Source: Dehalococcoidales bacterium
GTDB lineage: Bacteria; Chloroflexota; Dehalococcoidia; Dehalococcoidales; RBG-16-60-22
DNA length: 61,038 nucleotides
Assembly (NCBI GenBank): GCA_016926115.1
Contig: JAFGPF010000013.1
Span: forward strand, 1-61,038
Reading direction: 5' to 3'
The position numbers and the translations under genes were made by a program. This document shows, one piece after another, positions 1 to 8,220 of the stretch. A model generated the notes under the pieces. The model did no database searches and was not told where the DNA came from. It saw nothing but the letters and a program-made list of their open reading frames with translations. The stretch's first letter is position 1. Every line of letters starts with the position of its first letter.

Positions 1-1191
1 GCCTACCAGGACCGCAGTATCCTCGAAGGTAATCCCCACAGCGTCATCGAGGGCATGATAATCGGCGCCTTCGCCATAGGCGCCCGCCAGGGTTTCATCT
101 ACGTGCGTAACGAGTACCCCCTCGCCGTAGAACACACCCGGATAGCCCTGGAACAGGCGATAGACTACGGTTTCCTCGGCGAGAACATCCTCGGTTCCGG
201 CTTCGATTTCAAGGTAACCATTAATAAAGGGGGAGGCGCCTTCGTCTGCGGCGAATCGAGCGCCCTGATAGCCTCCCTGGAAGGCAAGATAGGCGAGCCC
301 AAGTCCAAGTACACCCACATGTCCGAGAAGGGACTCTGGGACAAGCCCAGCCTGCTGAACAACGTCAAGACCTGGGCTAACATCCCGCTGATAATCAACA
401 AAGGCGCCGACTGGTATTCAAAAATCGGCACCGAGGGCAGCAAGGGCACCATGATATTCTCACTGGTCGGCAAGATTAACAACTCCGGCCTGGTGGAGGT
501 GCCCATGGGCATCACCCTGCGCGAGATGATTTATGAAATCGGCGGCGGTATCCCCAACGGCAAGAAATTCAAAGCGGTGCAGACCGGCGGCCCTTCCGGC
601 GGCTGCATCCCCGAGGAGTTCCTCGATACGCCGGTGGACTTCGACGAGCTGACCAAGCTCGGCTCGATGATGGGCTCCGGCGGCATGATTGTCATGGACG
701 AGGACAACTGCATGGTGGATGTCGCCCGCTACTTCATCGACTTCCTCAAGGGCGAGTCCTGCGGCAAGTGCGTACCCTGCCGGGAAGGGCTTGCCAAGAT
801 GAGCGATATCCTCAACCGGATTACCCACGGCCAGGGCAAGCCGGAAGACATTGATACGATGATGGACCTGGCGGACATTCTCAGCACCGGTGCGCTCTGC
901 GCGCTGGGACGCACCGCCGCCAATCCCGTCATCAGTACCCTTAAGCACTTCAAAGACGAGTACCTGGCCCATATCAACGATAAGAAATGCCCGGCGGGCG
1001 TCTGCCACGAACTGATAACGTACAGCATAGATGCCGAGAAATGTACCGGCTGCGGCGCTTGCGCCCGGGCTTGCTCAACCAACGCCATCAGCGGAGAGAA
1101 GAAAGAACCCCACGTAATCAACCAGGGTATGTGCATCAAATGCGGAGTCTGCTATGACTCCTGTAAGTTCGGAGCGGTAATAAAACAGTAG
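1..1191 (+). CDS. nuoF: NuoF-type NADH-oxidising flavoprotein subunit with C-terminal 2[4Fe-4S] ferredoxin domain (5' partial)
   Basis: This subunit takes electrons from NADH through FMN and passes them to iron-sulfur clusters. The frame is open from base 1, so the start and the N-terminal NADH/FMN region lie outside the window. Visible parts are the FMN/NADH-binding segment ([13 protein letters not shown]), the SLBB region, the NuoF cluster N3 motif ESCGKCVPC with its distal Cys in GALCALG, and a C-terminal ferredoxin domain with [11 protein letters not shown] and [11 protein letters not shown]. That ferredoxin extension is typical of HndC/HydB/NfnB-like soluble NAD-linked hydrogenases, formate dehydrogenases or bifurcating enzymes rather than of classical respiratory complex I. 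A HoxU/NuoG-N-like gene follows after 13 nt, with its ribosome-binding site GGAGG in the gap. The catalytic partner lies outside the window or elsewhere. Confidence 0.92.
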   Translation, partial: AYQDRSILEGNPHSVIEGMIIGAFAIGARQGFIYVRNEYPLAVEHTRIALEQAIDYGFLGENILGSGFDFKVTINKGGGAFVCGESSALIASLEGKIGEPKSKYTHMSEKGLWDKPSLLNNVKTWANIPLIINKGADWYSKIGTEGSKGTMIFSLVGKINNSGLVEVPMGITLREMIYEIGGGIPNGKKFKAVQTGGPSGGCIPEEFLDTPVDFDELTKLGSMMGSGGMIVMDEDNCMVDVARYFIDFLKGESCGKCVPCREGLAKMSDILNRITHGQGKPEDIDTMMDLADILSTGALCALGRTAANPVISTLKHFKDEYLAHINDKKCPAGVCHELITYSIDAEKCTGCGACARACSTNAISGEKKEPHVINQGMCIKCGVCYDSCKFGAVIKQ

Positions 1192-1204
1192 AAGGAGGCT
1201 GAAG

Positions 1205-1927
1205 ATGACTAAATATTGGGTTAGTGGTGAACAAGCGGTCGAAATAACGGCAGCGGAAGACAATAATGCCGTGCATCTTACTGTCGATGATAAAGATATC
1301 TGCGTATCCGGCGGTCAAACGATACTGGAGGCGGTGCAGCGTATTTCCGGCATCGGCGACATCCCGGCTTTATGCTACCATCCCGCCGTGAAACCTTACG
1401 GGGCCTGCCGACTGTGTACGGTAGAGGTGAGTGAGGACGGAGGCAAGACCTTCAGGTTCGTCGCCGCCTGCCTTTACCAGATTAAGGAAGGTCTCATCGT
1501 CAAGACCAGTACCGAGAAGGTTAAAAAGCTGCGTAAGGGAATCATCGAGCTGCTGCTGGCGAGATGCCCTTCCGCCAAAGTGGTGCAGGACCTCGCCGAG
1601 GAATACGGGGTAGAAAAACCCCGGTTCACCGCGGGCGACCATGACTGTATTCTCTGCGGCCTGTGCGTCAGGGCATGTCAGGAGATAATCGGCAAATCGG
1701 CAATAAGCCTGGTGAACCGCGGCATCTACAAGGAAGTAGCCGCCCCCTTCTACGCCTATGAACTGGGTGAAGGATGCATCGGCTGCGGCGATTGCGCCTT
1801 CGTGTGTCCCACCGGCGCCATTACCATGGGCGAAAACGGCAAACCGATCCTCCCCAGGGTTAAGATACCTTACGCTGAAATCGGTGCCATGATGTCGGAG
1901 GAAAAAGCCTCCACATCCCGGGGCTAA
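1205..1927 (+). CDS. NuoG N-terminal/HoxU-like iron-sulfur diaphorase subunit
   Basis: An electron-transfer subunit of 240 residues that would connect the NuoF-like flavoprotein to a catalytic subunit. After a short unusual N-terminal stretch (residues 1-22) comes a [2Fe-2S] plant-type ferredoxin fold (residues about 24-105; CYHPAVKPYGACRLC and a distal Cys in AACLY). Next is a His-Cys-rich region and two [4Fe-4S] motifs (CILCGLCVRAC and CIGCGDCAFVC). It stops before the molybdopterin or hydrogenase domain found in full-length NuoG or FdhA, so it matches HoxU-length proteins. The start ATG has a good SD (GGAGG) 8-9 nt upstream. A strong intrinsic terminator follows at 1961-1989, so this gene ends its operon. 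Confidence 0.88.
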   Translation: MTKYWVSGEQAVEITAAEDNNAVHLTVDDKDICVSGGQTILEAVQRISGIGDIPALCYHPAVKPYGACRLCTVEVSEDGGKTFRFVAACLYQIKEGLIVKTSTEKVKKLRKGIIELLLARCPSAKVVQDLAEEYGVEKPRFTAGDHDCILCGLCVRACQEIIGKSAISLVNRGIYKEVAAPFYAYELGEGCIGCGDCAFVCPTGAITMGENGKPILPRVKIPYAEIGAMMSEEKASTSRG

Positions 1928-1960
1928 ATCAGACTAAAAGCGAATTTTACGTATAAATTA

Positions 1961-1989
1961 AGGCACAGCCTTAGCGGCTGTGCCTTTTT
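1961..1989 (+). terminator. Rho-independent terminator after the NuoF/HoxU-like pair
   Basis: A perfect 10-bp stem (AGGCACAGCC with GGCTGTGCCT) around a 5-nt loop is followed by a run of T residues. It lies 33 nt after the stop codon of the upstream gene. Confidence 0.9.
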
Positions 1990-2006
1990 CGTTGCTAAAA
2001 ACAAGC

Positions 2007-2021
2007 GGAGCCGGGGTTACT
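2007..2021 (+). repeat. 15-bp box GGAGCCGGGGTTACT, copy 1
   Basis: The same 15 bases occur at 10428-10442. The similarity weakly continues downstream in both copies (GGCA then TTTTCA). This copy lies 137 nt upstream of the GlcG/HbpS-like gene. Function is unknown. Confidence 0.5.
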
Positions 2022-2053
2022 AGGGCAAGCTTTTTTCAATCCCATTTTCATTC

Positions 2054-2082
2054 TTGTTTATATGTAGCGAGAAGACTATAAT
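2054..2082 (+). promoter_or_regulatory. Predicted sigma-70-type promoter of the GlcG/HbpS-like gene
   Basis: TTGTTT (2054-2059), a 17-nt spacer and a perfect TATAAT (2077-2082), about 60 nt upstream of the chosen ATG. Confidence 0.55.
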
Positions 2083-2143
2083 TAGCTATGCCAGTCAATA
2101 TTTTGCGCGTAGAAGTACAGCTAAATATACGGAGGTAAGGAAA

Positions 2144-2620
2144 ATGTATGAGAAAAAAGTACTCGGACTGGACGAATGTCTGAAGACCGTGGAAGCCATG
2201 GTTGCTGAGAATAAAAGGCAGGGCGGCTTACCAATCGCGATTGCCATAGTGGATGAACACGGCGATCTTCTCTGCTACGCCAAGATGGACTCGGTTCCCA
2301 TGGCCCCCGGCGAGGTCCAGGGTTATGTGGACAGCGGCGGCTACATGGCAATCAAGAAGGCATTAACGTCGGCGCACTTCAGGGGAGACGCTAAAAAACT
2401 GTCCGAAATGATGACCAAGATGAACCGGAATATCGCGGTTGACTTTGACGCCAGGTACGTAGCCCTCTCGAATGGCGGGGCTGCTGCTATCGTGAAGCCC
2501 GGTGAGAAAACCGTATACGGCGCCATCGGGGTCGGCGGTCGTGTTCCCGGGGAGGGTGACGAGGAGATGGCGCAGTACGGCTTAAAGGTTATGCAGGACA
2601 TCCTGTGGCCGTCTAAATAG
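2144..2620 (+). CDS. GlcG/HbpS (DUF336) family protein
   Basis: A 158-residue single-domain protein of the GlcG/HbpS heme-binding-like family. Members form oligomers and often sit beside oxidoreductase or catabolic genes; the exact role is unclear. Family features seen are the N-terminal helix (CLKTVEAMVAE), the strand PIAIAIVDEHGDLLCYAKMD, and the glycine-rich C-terminus (GAIGVGGRVPGEGDEEMAQ). I start it at ATG 2144 because a strong SD (GGAGG, 2131-2135) precedes it. An upstream TTG at 2054 is in frame but would overlap the predicted promoter and adds residues unlike the family. It converges on etfB with a 25-nt gap. Its neighbourhood suggests a role in the redox island, but that is inference. 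Confidence 0.8.
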   Translation: MYEKKVLGLDECLKTVEAMVAENKRQGGLPIAIAIVDEHGDLLCYAKMDSVPMAPGEVQGYVDSGGYMAIKKALTSAHFRGDAKKLSEMMTKMNRNIAVDFDARYVALSNGGAAAIVKPGEKTVYGAIGVGGRVPGEGDEEMAQYGLKVMQDILWPSK

Positions 2621-2645
2621 GCAATCAATCCCGGCTGATGTCCCT

Positions 2646-3533
2646 CTACTCGTGCTCGGTCGGGAGGAACTGTTTCTCACTGAGGAACTGGACTACGGTC
2701 TTGGCTATCTTACCCGGGTCACCTTCGAGCACATCGCTCTGCTTCTGGGTAACGCCTCCGGATATTACGAGGCGTAACCGCTCCTCCGCAGAAAGACGGG
2801 AGTCCGGGGTGAATATCTTTTTGGGTCGCGGCTTTGGATTAGAAAGTCCCGTGGTTCTGGTTCTGGCCCCTTCGGAGCCTACCTCCCCGTAAGAGAGTCC
2901 CAGTTTCTCCCGGTTACATTCAGTAATATCTTTTCTAAGACCGGCCATCAGCGACGGCAGACTGGCATACCGCGGCTCGTTGAGGTCGAGTTCTACTGTA
3001 AACAGTACCGGGAGAGACACCTCTATTCGGGCCCTGTTACCTTTCTCCAGCTTACTTTCGACATCCGCCTTACCGTCTTCCTGAGAAACATCGATTTTTA
3101 CAACTCTTGATACTAGCGGTATATTGAGTCTTTCCGCGATGACGCTGCCGACCTGCCCGGCCTCGGTATCAATAGCCTTCTGCCCGCAGAGGATAAGGTC
3201 GTATTGACCGGAGCCGATGTATTTGGCCAGTATGACCCCGGTAGCATAGCTATCGGAATCCTCGAAGCTTTTATCCCAGAGAAGTATTATCTCATCGGCC
3301 CCCATAGCCAGACACTGGCGCAGCAGCCTTTTTGACGAGGGAGGCGCCATGGATATCAGCGTAACCCGGCTGGTACCATCCCTCTCCTTTATCCGCACGG
3401 CTTCCTCCAGGGCGACCATGTCGTAGGGGTTTACAATGTAAACGAGGTCATCGCTGTTGATATGGCCGGTCTGGGTGTCCAGAAAAACAATACTGACATC
3501 GGGCACCGGCTTGACACATACCGCTATATTCAC
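2646..3533 (-). CDS. etfB: Electron transfer flavoprotein beta subunit
   Basis: Beta subunit of ETF, which collects electrons from flavin dehydrogenases and passes them through FixC/FixX to quinone. The 295-residue length is slightly longer than usual and has a charged C-terminal tail. Family signs are NIAVCVKPVPD at the N-terminus, the AMP/adenine-nucleotide domain (NPYDMVALEEAVRIKE, CGQKAIDTEAGQVG) and the LNEPRYASLPSLMAG segment near the alpha-subunit contact loop. The start is GTG at 3533, preceded by GGGGGA. It is the last gene of the leftward unit OYE-OYE-etfA-fixC-fixX-etfB. The split of etfA and etfB by fixCX is unusual compared with the common etfBA order. Confidence 0.93.
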   Translation of the reverse strand: MNIAVCVKPVPDVSIVFLDTQTGHINSDDLVYIVNPYDMVALEEAVRIKERDGTSRVTLISMAPPSSKRLLRQCLAMGADEIILLWDKSFEDSDSYATGVILAKYIGSGQYDLILCGQKAIDTEAGQVGSVIAERLNIPLVSRVVKIDVSQEDGKADVESKLEKGNRARIEVSLPVLFTVELDLNEPRYASLPSLMAGLRKDITECNREKLGLSYGEVGSEGARTRTTGLSNPKPRPKKIFTPDSRLSAEERLRLVISGGVTQKQSDVLEGDPGKIAKTVVQFLSEKQFLPTEHE

Positions 3534-3562
3534 AAATTGTCCCCCGATTTATTCTTCCGATA

Positions 3563-3832
3563 TTAACCGTAACGCAAACAAACCCCGTAGCCGCCCCGTG
3601 GATAAGCCCACTCTATGGCGCCAGCGGTACAGGCGACACGGCAGGCGCCACATTCCACGCAGCCCTGCCACGAAAATACCAGTTTTTCTTCCTCCAGCGT
3701 ATAGTTCTGCACCGGACAGACATAAAGGCAGGCTTTCTCCGGACAGGTCTCGCATATACTCGTATTCACCCTGATATGCGGCTCATCATCAACATTGAAT
3801 CTTATGGTGGCCAGCTTATCTTCTATGGCCAT
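3563..3832 (-). CDS. fixX: FixX-type ferredoxin-like protein
   Basis: An 89-residue iron-sulfur partner of FixC, expected to carry electrons between ETF and the FixC flavin or quinone site. It contains an N-terminal Cys group (CETCPEKACLYVCP) and a second group (CVECGACRVAC) that fits a [4Fe-4S] cluster. Its start overlaps the fixC stop by 10 nt (3823-3832), which indicates translational coupling. The pair with EtfAB resembles the FixABCX or ETF:quinone oxidoreductase systems. The bifurcating type cannot be told apart from simple ETF-QO by the sequence I can inspect here. Confidence 0.92.
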   Translation of the reverse strand: MAIEDKLATIRFNVDDEPHIRVNTSICETCPEKACLYVCPVQNYTLEEEKLVFSWQGCVECGACRVACTAGAIEWAYPRGGYGVCLRYG

Positions 3833-5130
3833 ATCAATGCCCTTCCTGCCTTTATAATATCTTTTACCAATCGCCAGGTAGATATTTTCCCTTTCATTTC
3901 CTCCCTGACCAGGCTTAATATCTTCTTTTTCGGCTGACCGTCAACCCGGAATATCCTCCTCGAGATTCCGCAGACCAGCGAAGGATATAACTCGTATATA
4001 CGGTGATTGTCCTGAAAGCCCGGGGCATGGCGGAAGGTCTTCAGGTCCTTGAGCACGAAGCTTTCCTCGAGCAGTCTTCGGTAAGAGGCAAGCCCTTTTC
4101 TGGTGAAATCCCCTTTCTGGCTGGCTGTGATGACAGCCTGCGCGGCGGCATAACCGGAGGCAATAGCGAAATTCATCCCCTGAAGGGTGAGTCCCGTTGA
4201 CACCAGAAATCCGGCGGCGTCACCCGCTACCAGCAGGCCGTTGCCGCATAGCTCGGGCACCATATTCATCCCCGCTTCAGGAATCAGGTGCCCCGAATAC
4301 TCCTTCAGGACGGCACCTTTGATAGCCGGCTTGACACATGGATTATTCTTGAAATTGTCCAGAAGCTCGGCGATAGAAGTCTGTTTTTCCTGCAACGAGC
4401 TTAGCCTGGCAACGATGCCGAGGGACAGACTGGACTTGTTGGTATAAAGAAAGGCGCCTCCCGTCAGGCCCCCGGTACAGTCCCCGACGAAGCTCTGGGC
4501 CAGCCCCTCACCCTCGGACAGACCGAACCTTGCCTCGATAGTCTCTGCGGGGAGAGCCAGTACCTCTTTGGCGGCGACCGCAAATGACGAGTCGTTAAAT
4601 TCTTTTCTGAGACCGGCCTTTTTCGCCAGCAGGGAATTTGCGCCGTCGGCGGCGATAACAACATCGGCAAGCACTTCCCCTTCATCTCTCCGCGCCACGA
4701 CACCGGCGACTTTATCACCGTCCCGGATAAGGTCATCGACGACCGTTCCCGGAACAAGAAAAGCCCCAGCCTCCTGTGCTTTTTCAGCATACCAGGGGTC
4801 GAACTTTGCTCTGAGCAAGGTAACACCGTTATATGGAGGAGAGCCGAATTCGCTTTCCGCCGAGGTGAGGGAGAAATACGAACCGGCAGTCAGGAAGGTA
4901 AGGACATGCCTGGTTACGTACCTTTCAATCGGGGCCTGCTTCCAGAAATCAGGCAGAAGCTCATTGAGAGCCTCGGTATAATACAGCACCCCGCCGAACA
5001 TGTTCTTGGTGCCGGGCTGGTCGCCCCTTTCGAAAATCGCGACCTTCATCCCGGCCCGCGCCAGTACGATGGCCGCGGTGCAACCGGCCGGCCCGGCGCC
5101 GACAATTACGACATCAAACTTCTCAGGCAT
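3823..5130 (-). CDS. fixC: FixC/ETF:quinone oxidoreductase-type FAD-dependent dehydrogenase
   Basis: A 435-residue flavoprotein of the geranylgeranyl-reductase/FixC family that would oxidise ETF and reduce membrane quinone. Seen are the N-terminal FAD Rossmann motif (VVIVGAGPAGCTAAIVLA), the NMFGGVLYY segment typical of FixC, the second FAD motif (LVAGDAAGFLVSTG) and the membrane-associating C-terminal half. I place the start at ATG 5130, preceded by GAGG; an in-frame start 18 nt upstream would add MTPRRV with no better ribosome-binding site. It overlaps the etfA stop by 8 nt and fixX by 10 nt. The tight overlaps say the four genes make one functional unit. Confidence 0.92.
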   Translation of the reverse strand: MPEKFDVVIVGAGPAGCTAAIVLARAGMKVAIFERGDQPGTKNMFGGVLYYTEALNELLPDFWKQAPIERYVTRHVLTFLTAGSYFSLTSAESEFGSPPYNGVTLLRAKFDPWYAEKAQEAGAFLVPGTVVDDLIRDGDKVAGVVARRDEGEVLADVVIAADGANSLLAKKAGLRKEFNDSSFAVAAKEVLALPAETIEARFGLSEGEGLAQSFVGDCTGGLTGGAFLYTNKSSLSLGIVARLSSLQEKQTSIAELLDNFKNNPCVKPAIKGAVLKEYSGHLIPEAGMNMVPELCGNGLLVAGDAAGFLVSTGLTLQGMNFAIASGYAAAQAVITASQKGDFTRKGLASYRRLLEESFVLKDLKTFRHAPGFQDNHRIYELYPSLVCGISRRIFRVDGQPKKKILSLVREEMKGKISTWRLVKDIIKAGRALIWP

Positions 5131-6154
5131 TACCCGCCTCGGCGTCATTATTATCCGTTTCCCCAGCCGTTTCAGGCAGCTCTTCGATAATGGCGGAAAT
5201 CACCCCGGTAACTTCTCCGATGATACTCATGTCCGCTACCTTGAAAATCGGGGCGTTGCGGTCTTTATTAATAGCGATGATAAACCCGGAGTCTTTCATG
5301 CCCAGGACGTGGTAGACCGAACCCGATATACCACAGGCAATGTACAACCTCGGTGCGACGGTCGTCCCGGTCTGCCCGACGAGTTTCTTACGGGGCAGCC
5401 AACCTTCATCAACCGCTCCCAGAGAGCCCGCCACGACACCCCCTAAACGCCCGGCAAACTCCTTAAGAAGCTGAACATTTTCAAGGCTGCCTGCTCCCTT
5501 GCCGGCGGCCACGATTACTTCGGCTTCATCAAGACTGATTTTATCAGGAGCGGCTTTAACCACGGATTTTACGCGTATACGACTCTCGCTACGACCCGGC
5601 TCCGGCGTAATTTCTCTTGTCTCTGCCTGCCTGGTTTTGTCTTGCCGTGATATCGTTATTATGCCGGGTTTGACCGTGGCTATCTGCGTGCCCGATGACG
5701 GGCAGAGAATCGTGCTGCTTATCCTGCCGCCATGGGTGAGTCTGGTACCCGTCAGACGCCCTTCCTTATTGATAGACAGGCTGACGCACTCGGAAATCAG
5801 GCCTGTGCCCAACCTGGCCGCCAGTCTGGGGGTTAAATCCCGACCGGTCAGGGTAGCCCCGCATAGAAATATATCCGGAGACTTGTCCTTAATGAGTCCG
5901 GATAAAACTCCTGTATAATAATCAGCGCTGTAATCAGGTTGACGAGAGTTATCTAGGAGAAATATATCATCGGCGCCATAACTCGCCAGTTCCCCGGCCA
6001 GTTCCCGGCTGTCGTCGCCGACTACTAATGCAACTACCCGGCCCCCCAGGTCATCGGCCAGCTGCCGGCCGCAACTCAAGGTCTCCAGGCTGGCGGCTTC
6101 TACCCGCCCTTCTTCATGTTCGATAAGGACCCAGACACTCTTGCTTTCAGACAC
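5123..6154 (-). CDS. etfA: Electron transfer flavoprotein alpha subunit
   Basis: A 343-residue alpha subunit of ETF. The C-terminal FAD domain is clear: GRLGGVVAGSLGAVDEGWLP, VGQTGTTVAPRLYIACGISG, then IAINKDRNAPIFKVAD, which together carry the flavin-binding Arg, Gln-Thr-Gly and Ser-Gly positions of the family. The N-terminal half is a typical low-similarity nucleotide-fold domain. It lies 36 nt downstream of the first OYE-like gene and overlaps fixC. This suggests that electrons of the OYE-like enzymes or co-expressed dehydrogenases enter this ETF. Confidence 0.93.
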   Translation of the reverse strand: MSESKSVWVLIEHEEGRVEAASLETLSCGRQLADDLGGRVVALVVGDDSRELAGELASYGADDIFLLDNSRQPDYSADYYTGVLSGLIKDKSPDIFLCGATLTGRDLTPRLAARLGTGLISECVSLSINKEGRLTGTRLTHGGRISSTILCPSSGTQIATVKPGIITISRQDKTRQAETREITPEPGRSESRIRVKSVVKAAPDKISLDEAEVIVAAGKGAGSLENVQLLKEFAGRLGGVVAGSLGAVDEGWLPRKKLVGQTGTTVAPRLYIACGISGSVYHVLGMKDSGFIIAINKDRNAPIFKVADMSIIGEVTGVISAIIEELPETAGETDNNDAEAGNA

Positions 6155-6190
6155 CTTCTGGATATTCTCTCTCCTAAATATTGGGCTGGT

Positions 6191-8155
6191 CTACAACCAC
6201 CGGCCGGCATTAGCTCCGTCCCAGACCGAGTCCTGCAGGAGACGCGGAGCGAGGCAGTGACCCACGGAATAAATTTCCTTTACCTCGCCTTTCAGGGCAT
6301 GATACAGGGCATCATCCGCTCTCCCGATTGCTGAATATACCACCGTATCCACTCCCTCGATGCGCCTTTCGGCCCCGGTAACAGCATTGGCCACAACCAC
6401 GGCACCGCCTGCTATTTCCTTGACCCGTGTCAGGGGCGTAATGATACCGCCGTTACTCAACAGCTGCTGGTACATGAATGTCAGGGTATTGGTCTCCAGT
6501 TCGGAACCGGCGTAGAGGCAATGTGTAATCAGCTCCACCTTCTTGCCTCTATCCGCGAGGAAGATAGCCACCCCCAGCGCCTGTTCATGCTGCTCGGCGG
6601 CTATTACCACCACATTTTCACCGACTTCTACTTTATCCTGCAGAACGTCGCGTACCCACACCACATTATCACTATCGCCGCCCTTCATCATGGGCCTGGC
6701 AAGCGTCGAACCCGTAGCTATCACCACGGCATCCGGGTTCTTTTCCCTGACCATTTCCGGCGTGACTTCCGTTTCACGTACGACTTCCACACCGAGCAGC
6801 CCCATCTGGTAGGTATAATACCTGGGGACCTCGGCGAAGTCTTCTCTCTTCGGTATTTTTGCGGCTATGTTGAGCTGACCGCCCAGTTCTCTTTCCTTCT
6901 CATAGAGAGCAACCCGGTGTCCTCTCAGTGCGGCGACCCTCGCTGTCTCCAGTCCGGCTGCCCCCCCGCCGATTACCATTACCGTCTTTTTAGTCTCCGC
7001 CGGGATTATTGTTGCCATCTGCTCTTCCCTGCCCGCTTCCGGATTAATGGCGCAGGTGATGGGACTTCTCCGTAAGAAGTTGCCGGCACAGGACTGGATG
7101 CAGCCGATACACTTACGTATCTCCTCGACTCTACCTTCCCGCGCTTTACTGGGCCATTCCGGGTCACAGATAAGCCCCCTGGCTATGCCGATAAGGTCTG
7201 CCTGATTGTCCGTAAGTATCTGCTCGGCCTGGACCGGGTCGTTGATTCTACCGTGGCATACCACCGGGAGACTCACTACTTCTTTAACGCCGGCGGCCAG
7301 ATAAACGAAGCACCCCAGCGGGAAATGCATGGGAGGAATATGCCCGGCCGCACCGGCGCTGATGCTGAGGTAGTCCACCTGGGAGGTCGCCTCTATTTTA
7401 GCGGCGAGAATCTTGGCGTCATCCAGTGTCGTGCCGCCATTCATCAGCATATCGCCGACCAGCCTGAAGCCTACCACGAAATCGGGTCCGACGGCTTTCC
7501 TGACGGCGTCGATAGTCTCCATCTGGAACCTGAAGCGGTTCTCCAGACTGCCGCCGTACTCGTCGGTCCGCCGGTTGGCGAGAGGAGACATGAAAGAGAC
7601 AAACAGCCCGCCCGTGCCCATATCGCAGGTAATTTCAACGCCGTCATAGCCTGTTTCCTGCATTCTTCGGGCGGAGTCGGCATACGATTTTACGATTAGT
7701 TTAATCTCTTCGATGCTTATCTCGTGAGGAACGCTGTTTCCCAGCGTGCTGGGCAGCATTCCCATTACCCCTCCCGATGCAGTGGCTGCAAATCCCGCGC
7801 CCGCGTCGTCTATAAAACCGGTCAATGAACCAAGATGCGTCAGTTGTGCCACGACCGCGGCGCCATTGTCATGCACGGCCCGGCTAATCATTTCAAAGGC
7901 AGGCATTGCTTTATCATCGCAGGTGGCGATATAACTGCGAGATGTACTTGAAGGCCATACCACGTTCTGCGGCGTTACGATAAGCCCGGCCCCTCCCCTG
8001 GCCCTGGCTGCCAGGTAATGCATCATTCTTTCGTTCGGCGCTTCACCCTCGCCGTAGAATGCCGTACAGTGCGCGGGGCAGACTATCCGGTTACGCAATG
8101 TTATATTGCCTATTTTGATGGGTGAAAATAAACGCCTGAATTCCTGTTCGGCCAT
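6191..8155 (-). CDS. Old-yellow-enzyme/2,4-dienoyl-CoA reductase family oxidoreductase (paralogue 1)
   Basis: A 654-residue enzyme with FMN TIM barrel (about 1-340), a [4Fe-4S] motif (CIGCIQSC with a downstream Cys in ITCAINPEAGRE) and a C-terminal FAD/NAD(P) domain (VMVIGGGAAGLETARVAALRGH). This architecture is that of FadH, trimethylamine dehydrogenase and 2-enoate reductases, which reduce activated C=C bonds or oxidise amines. The loop that in E. coli FadH holds catalytic Tyr166 (GSEGYL) reads DMGTGGL here, so the Tyr is missing. The substrate therefore cannot be transferred from FadH. It is 65 nt downstream of a paralogue and upstream of etfA, implying co-transcription. Confidence 0.9.
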   Translation of the reverse strand: MAEQEFRRLFSPIKIGNITLRNRIVCPAHCTAFYGEGEAPNERMMHYLAARARGGAGLIVTPQNVVWPSSTSRSYIATCDDKAMPAFEMISRAVHDNGAAVVAQLTHLGSLTGFIDDAGAGFAATASGGVMGMLPSTLGNSVPHEISIEEIKLIVKSYADSARRMQETGYDGVEITCDMGTGGLFVSFMSPLANRRTDEYGGSLENRFRFQMETIDAVRKAVGPDFVVGFRLVGDMLMNGGTTLDDAKILAAKIEATSQVDYLSISAGAAGHIPPMHFPLGCFVYLAAGVKEVVSLPVVCHGRINDPVQAEQILTDNQADLIGIARGLICDPEWPSKAREGRVEEIRKCIGCIQSCAGNFLRRSPITCAINPEAGREEQMATIIPAETKKTVMVIGGGAAGLETARVAALRGHRVALYEKERELGGQLNIAAKIPKREDFAEVPRYYTYQMGLLGVEVVRETEVTPEMVREKNPDAVVIATGSTLARPMMKGGDSDNVVWVRDVLQDKVEVGENVVVIAAEQHEQALGVAIFLADRGKKVELITHCLYAGSELETNTLTFMYQQLLSNGGIITPLTRVKEIAGGAVVVANAVTGAERRIEGVDTVVYSAIGRADDALYHALKGEVKEIYSVGHCLAPRLLQDSVWDGANAGRWL

Positions 8156-8220
8156 GTTCGTACTCCCAATTTTAAGTATTCGATTACCTGCGGATGCACC
8201 CGGCTGCTATCCTTGACCAC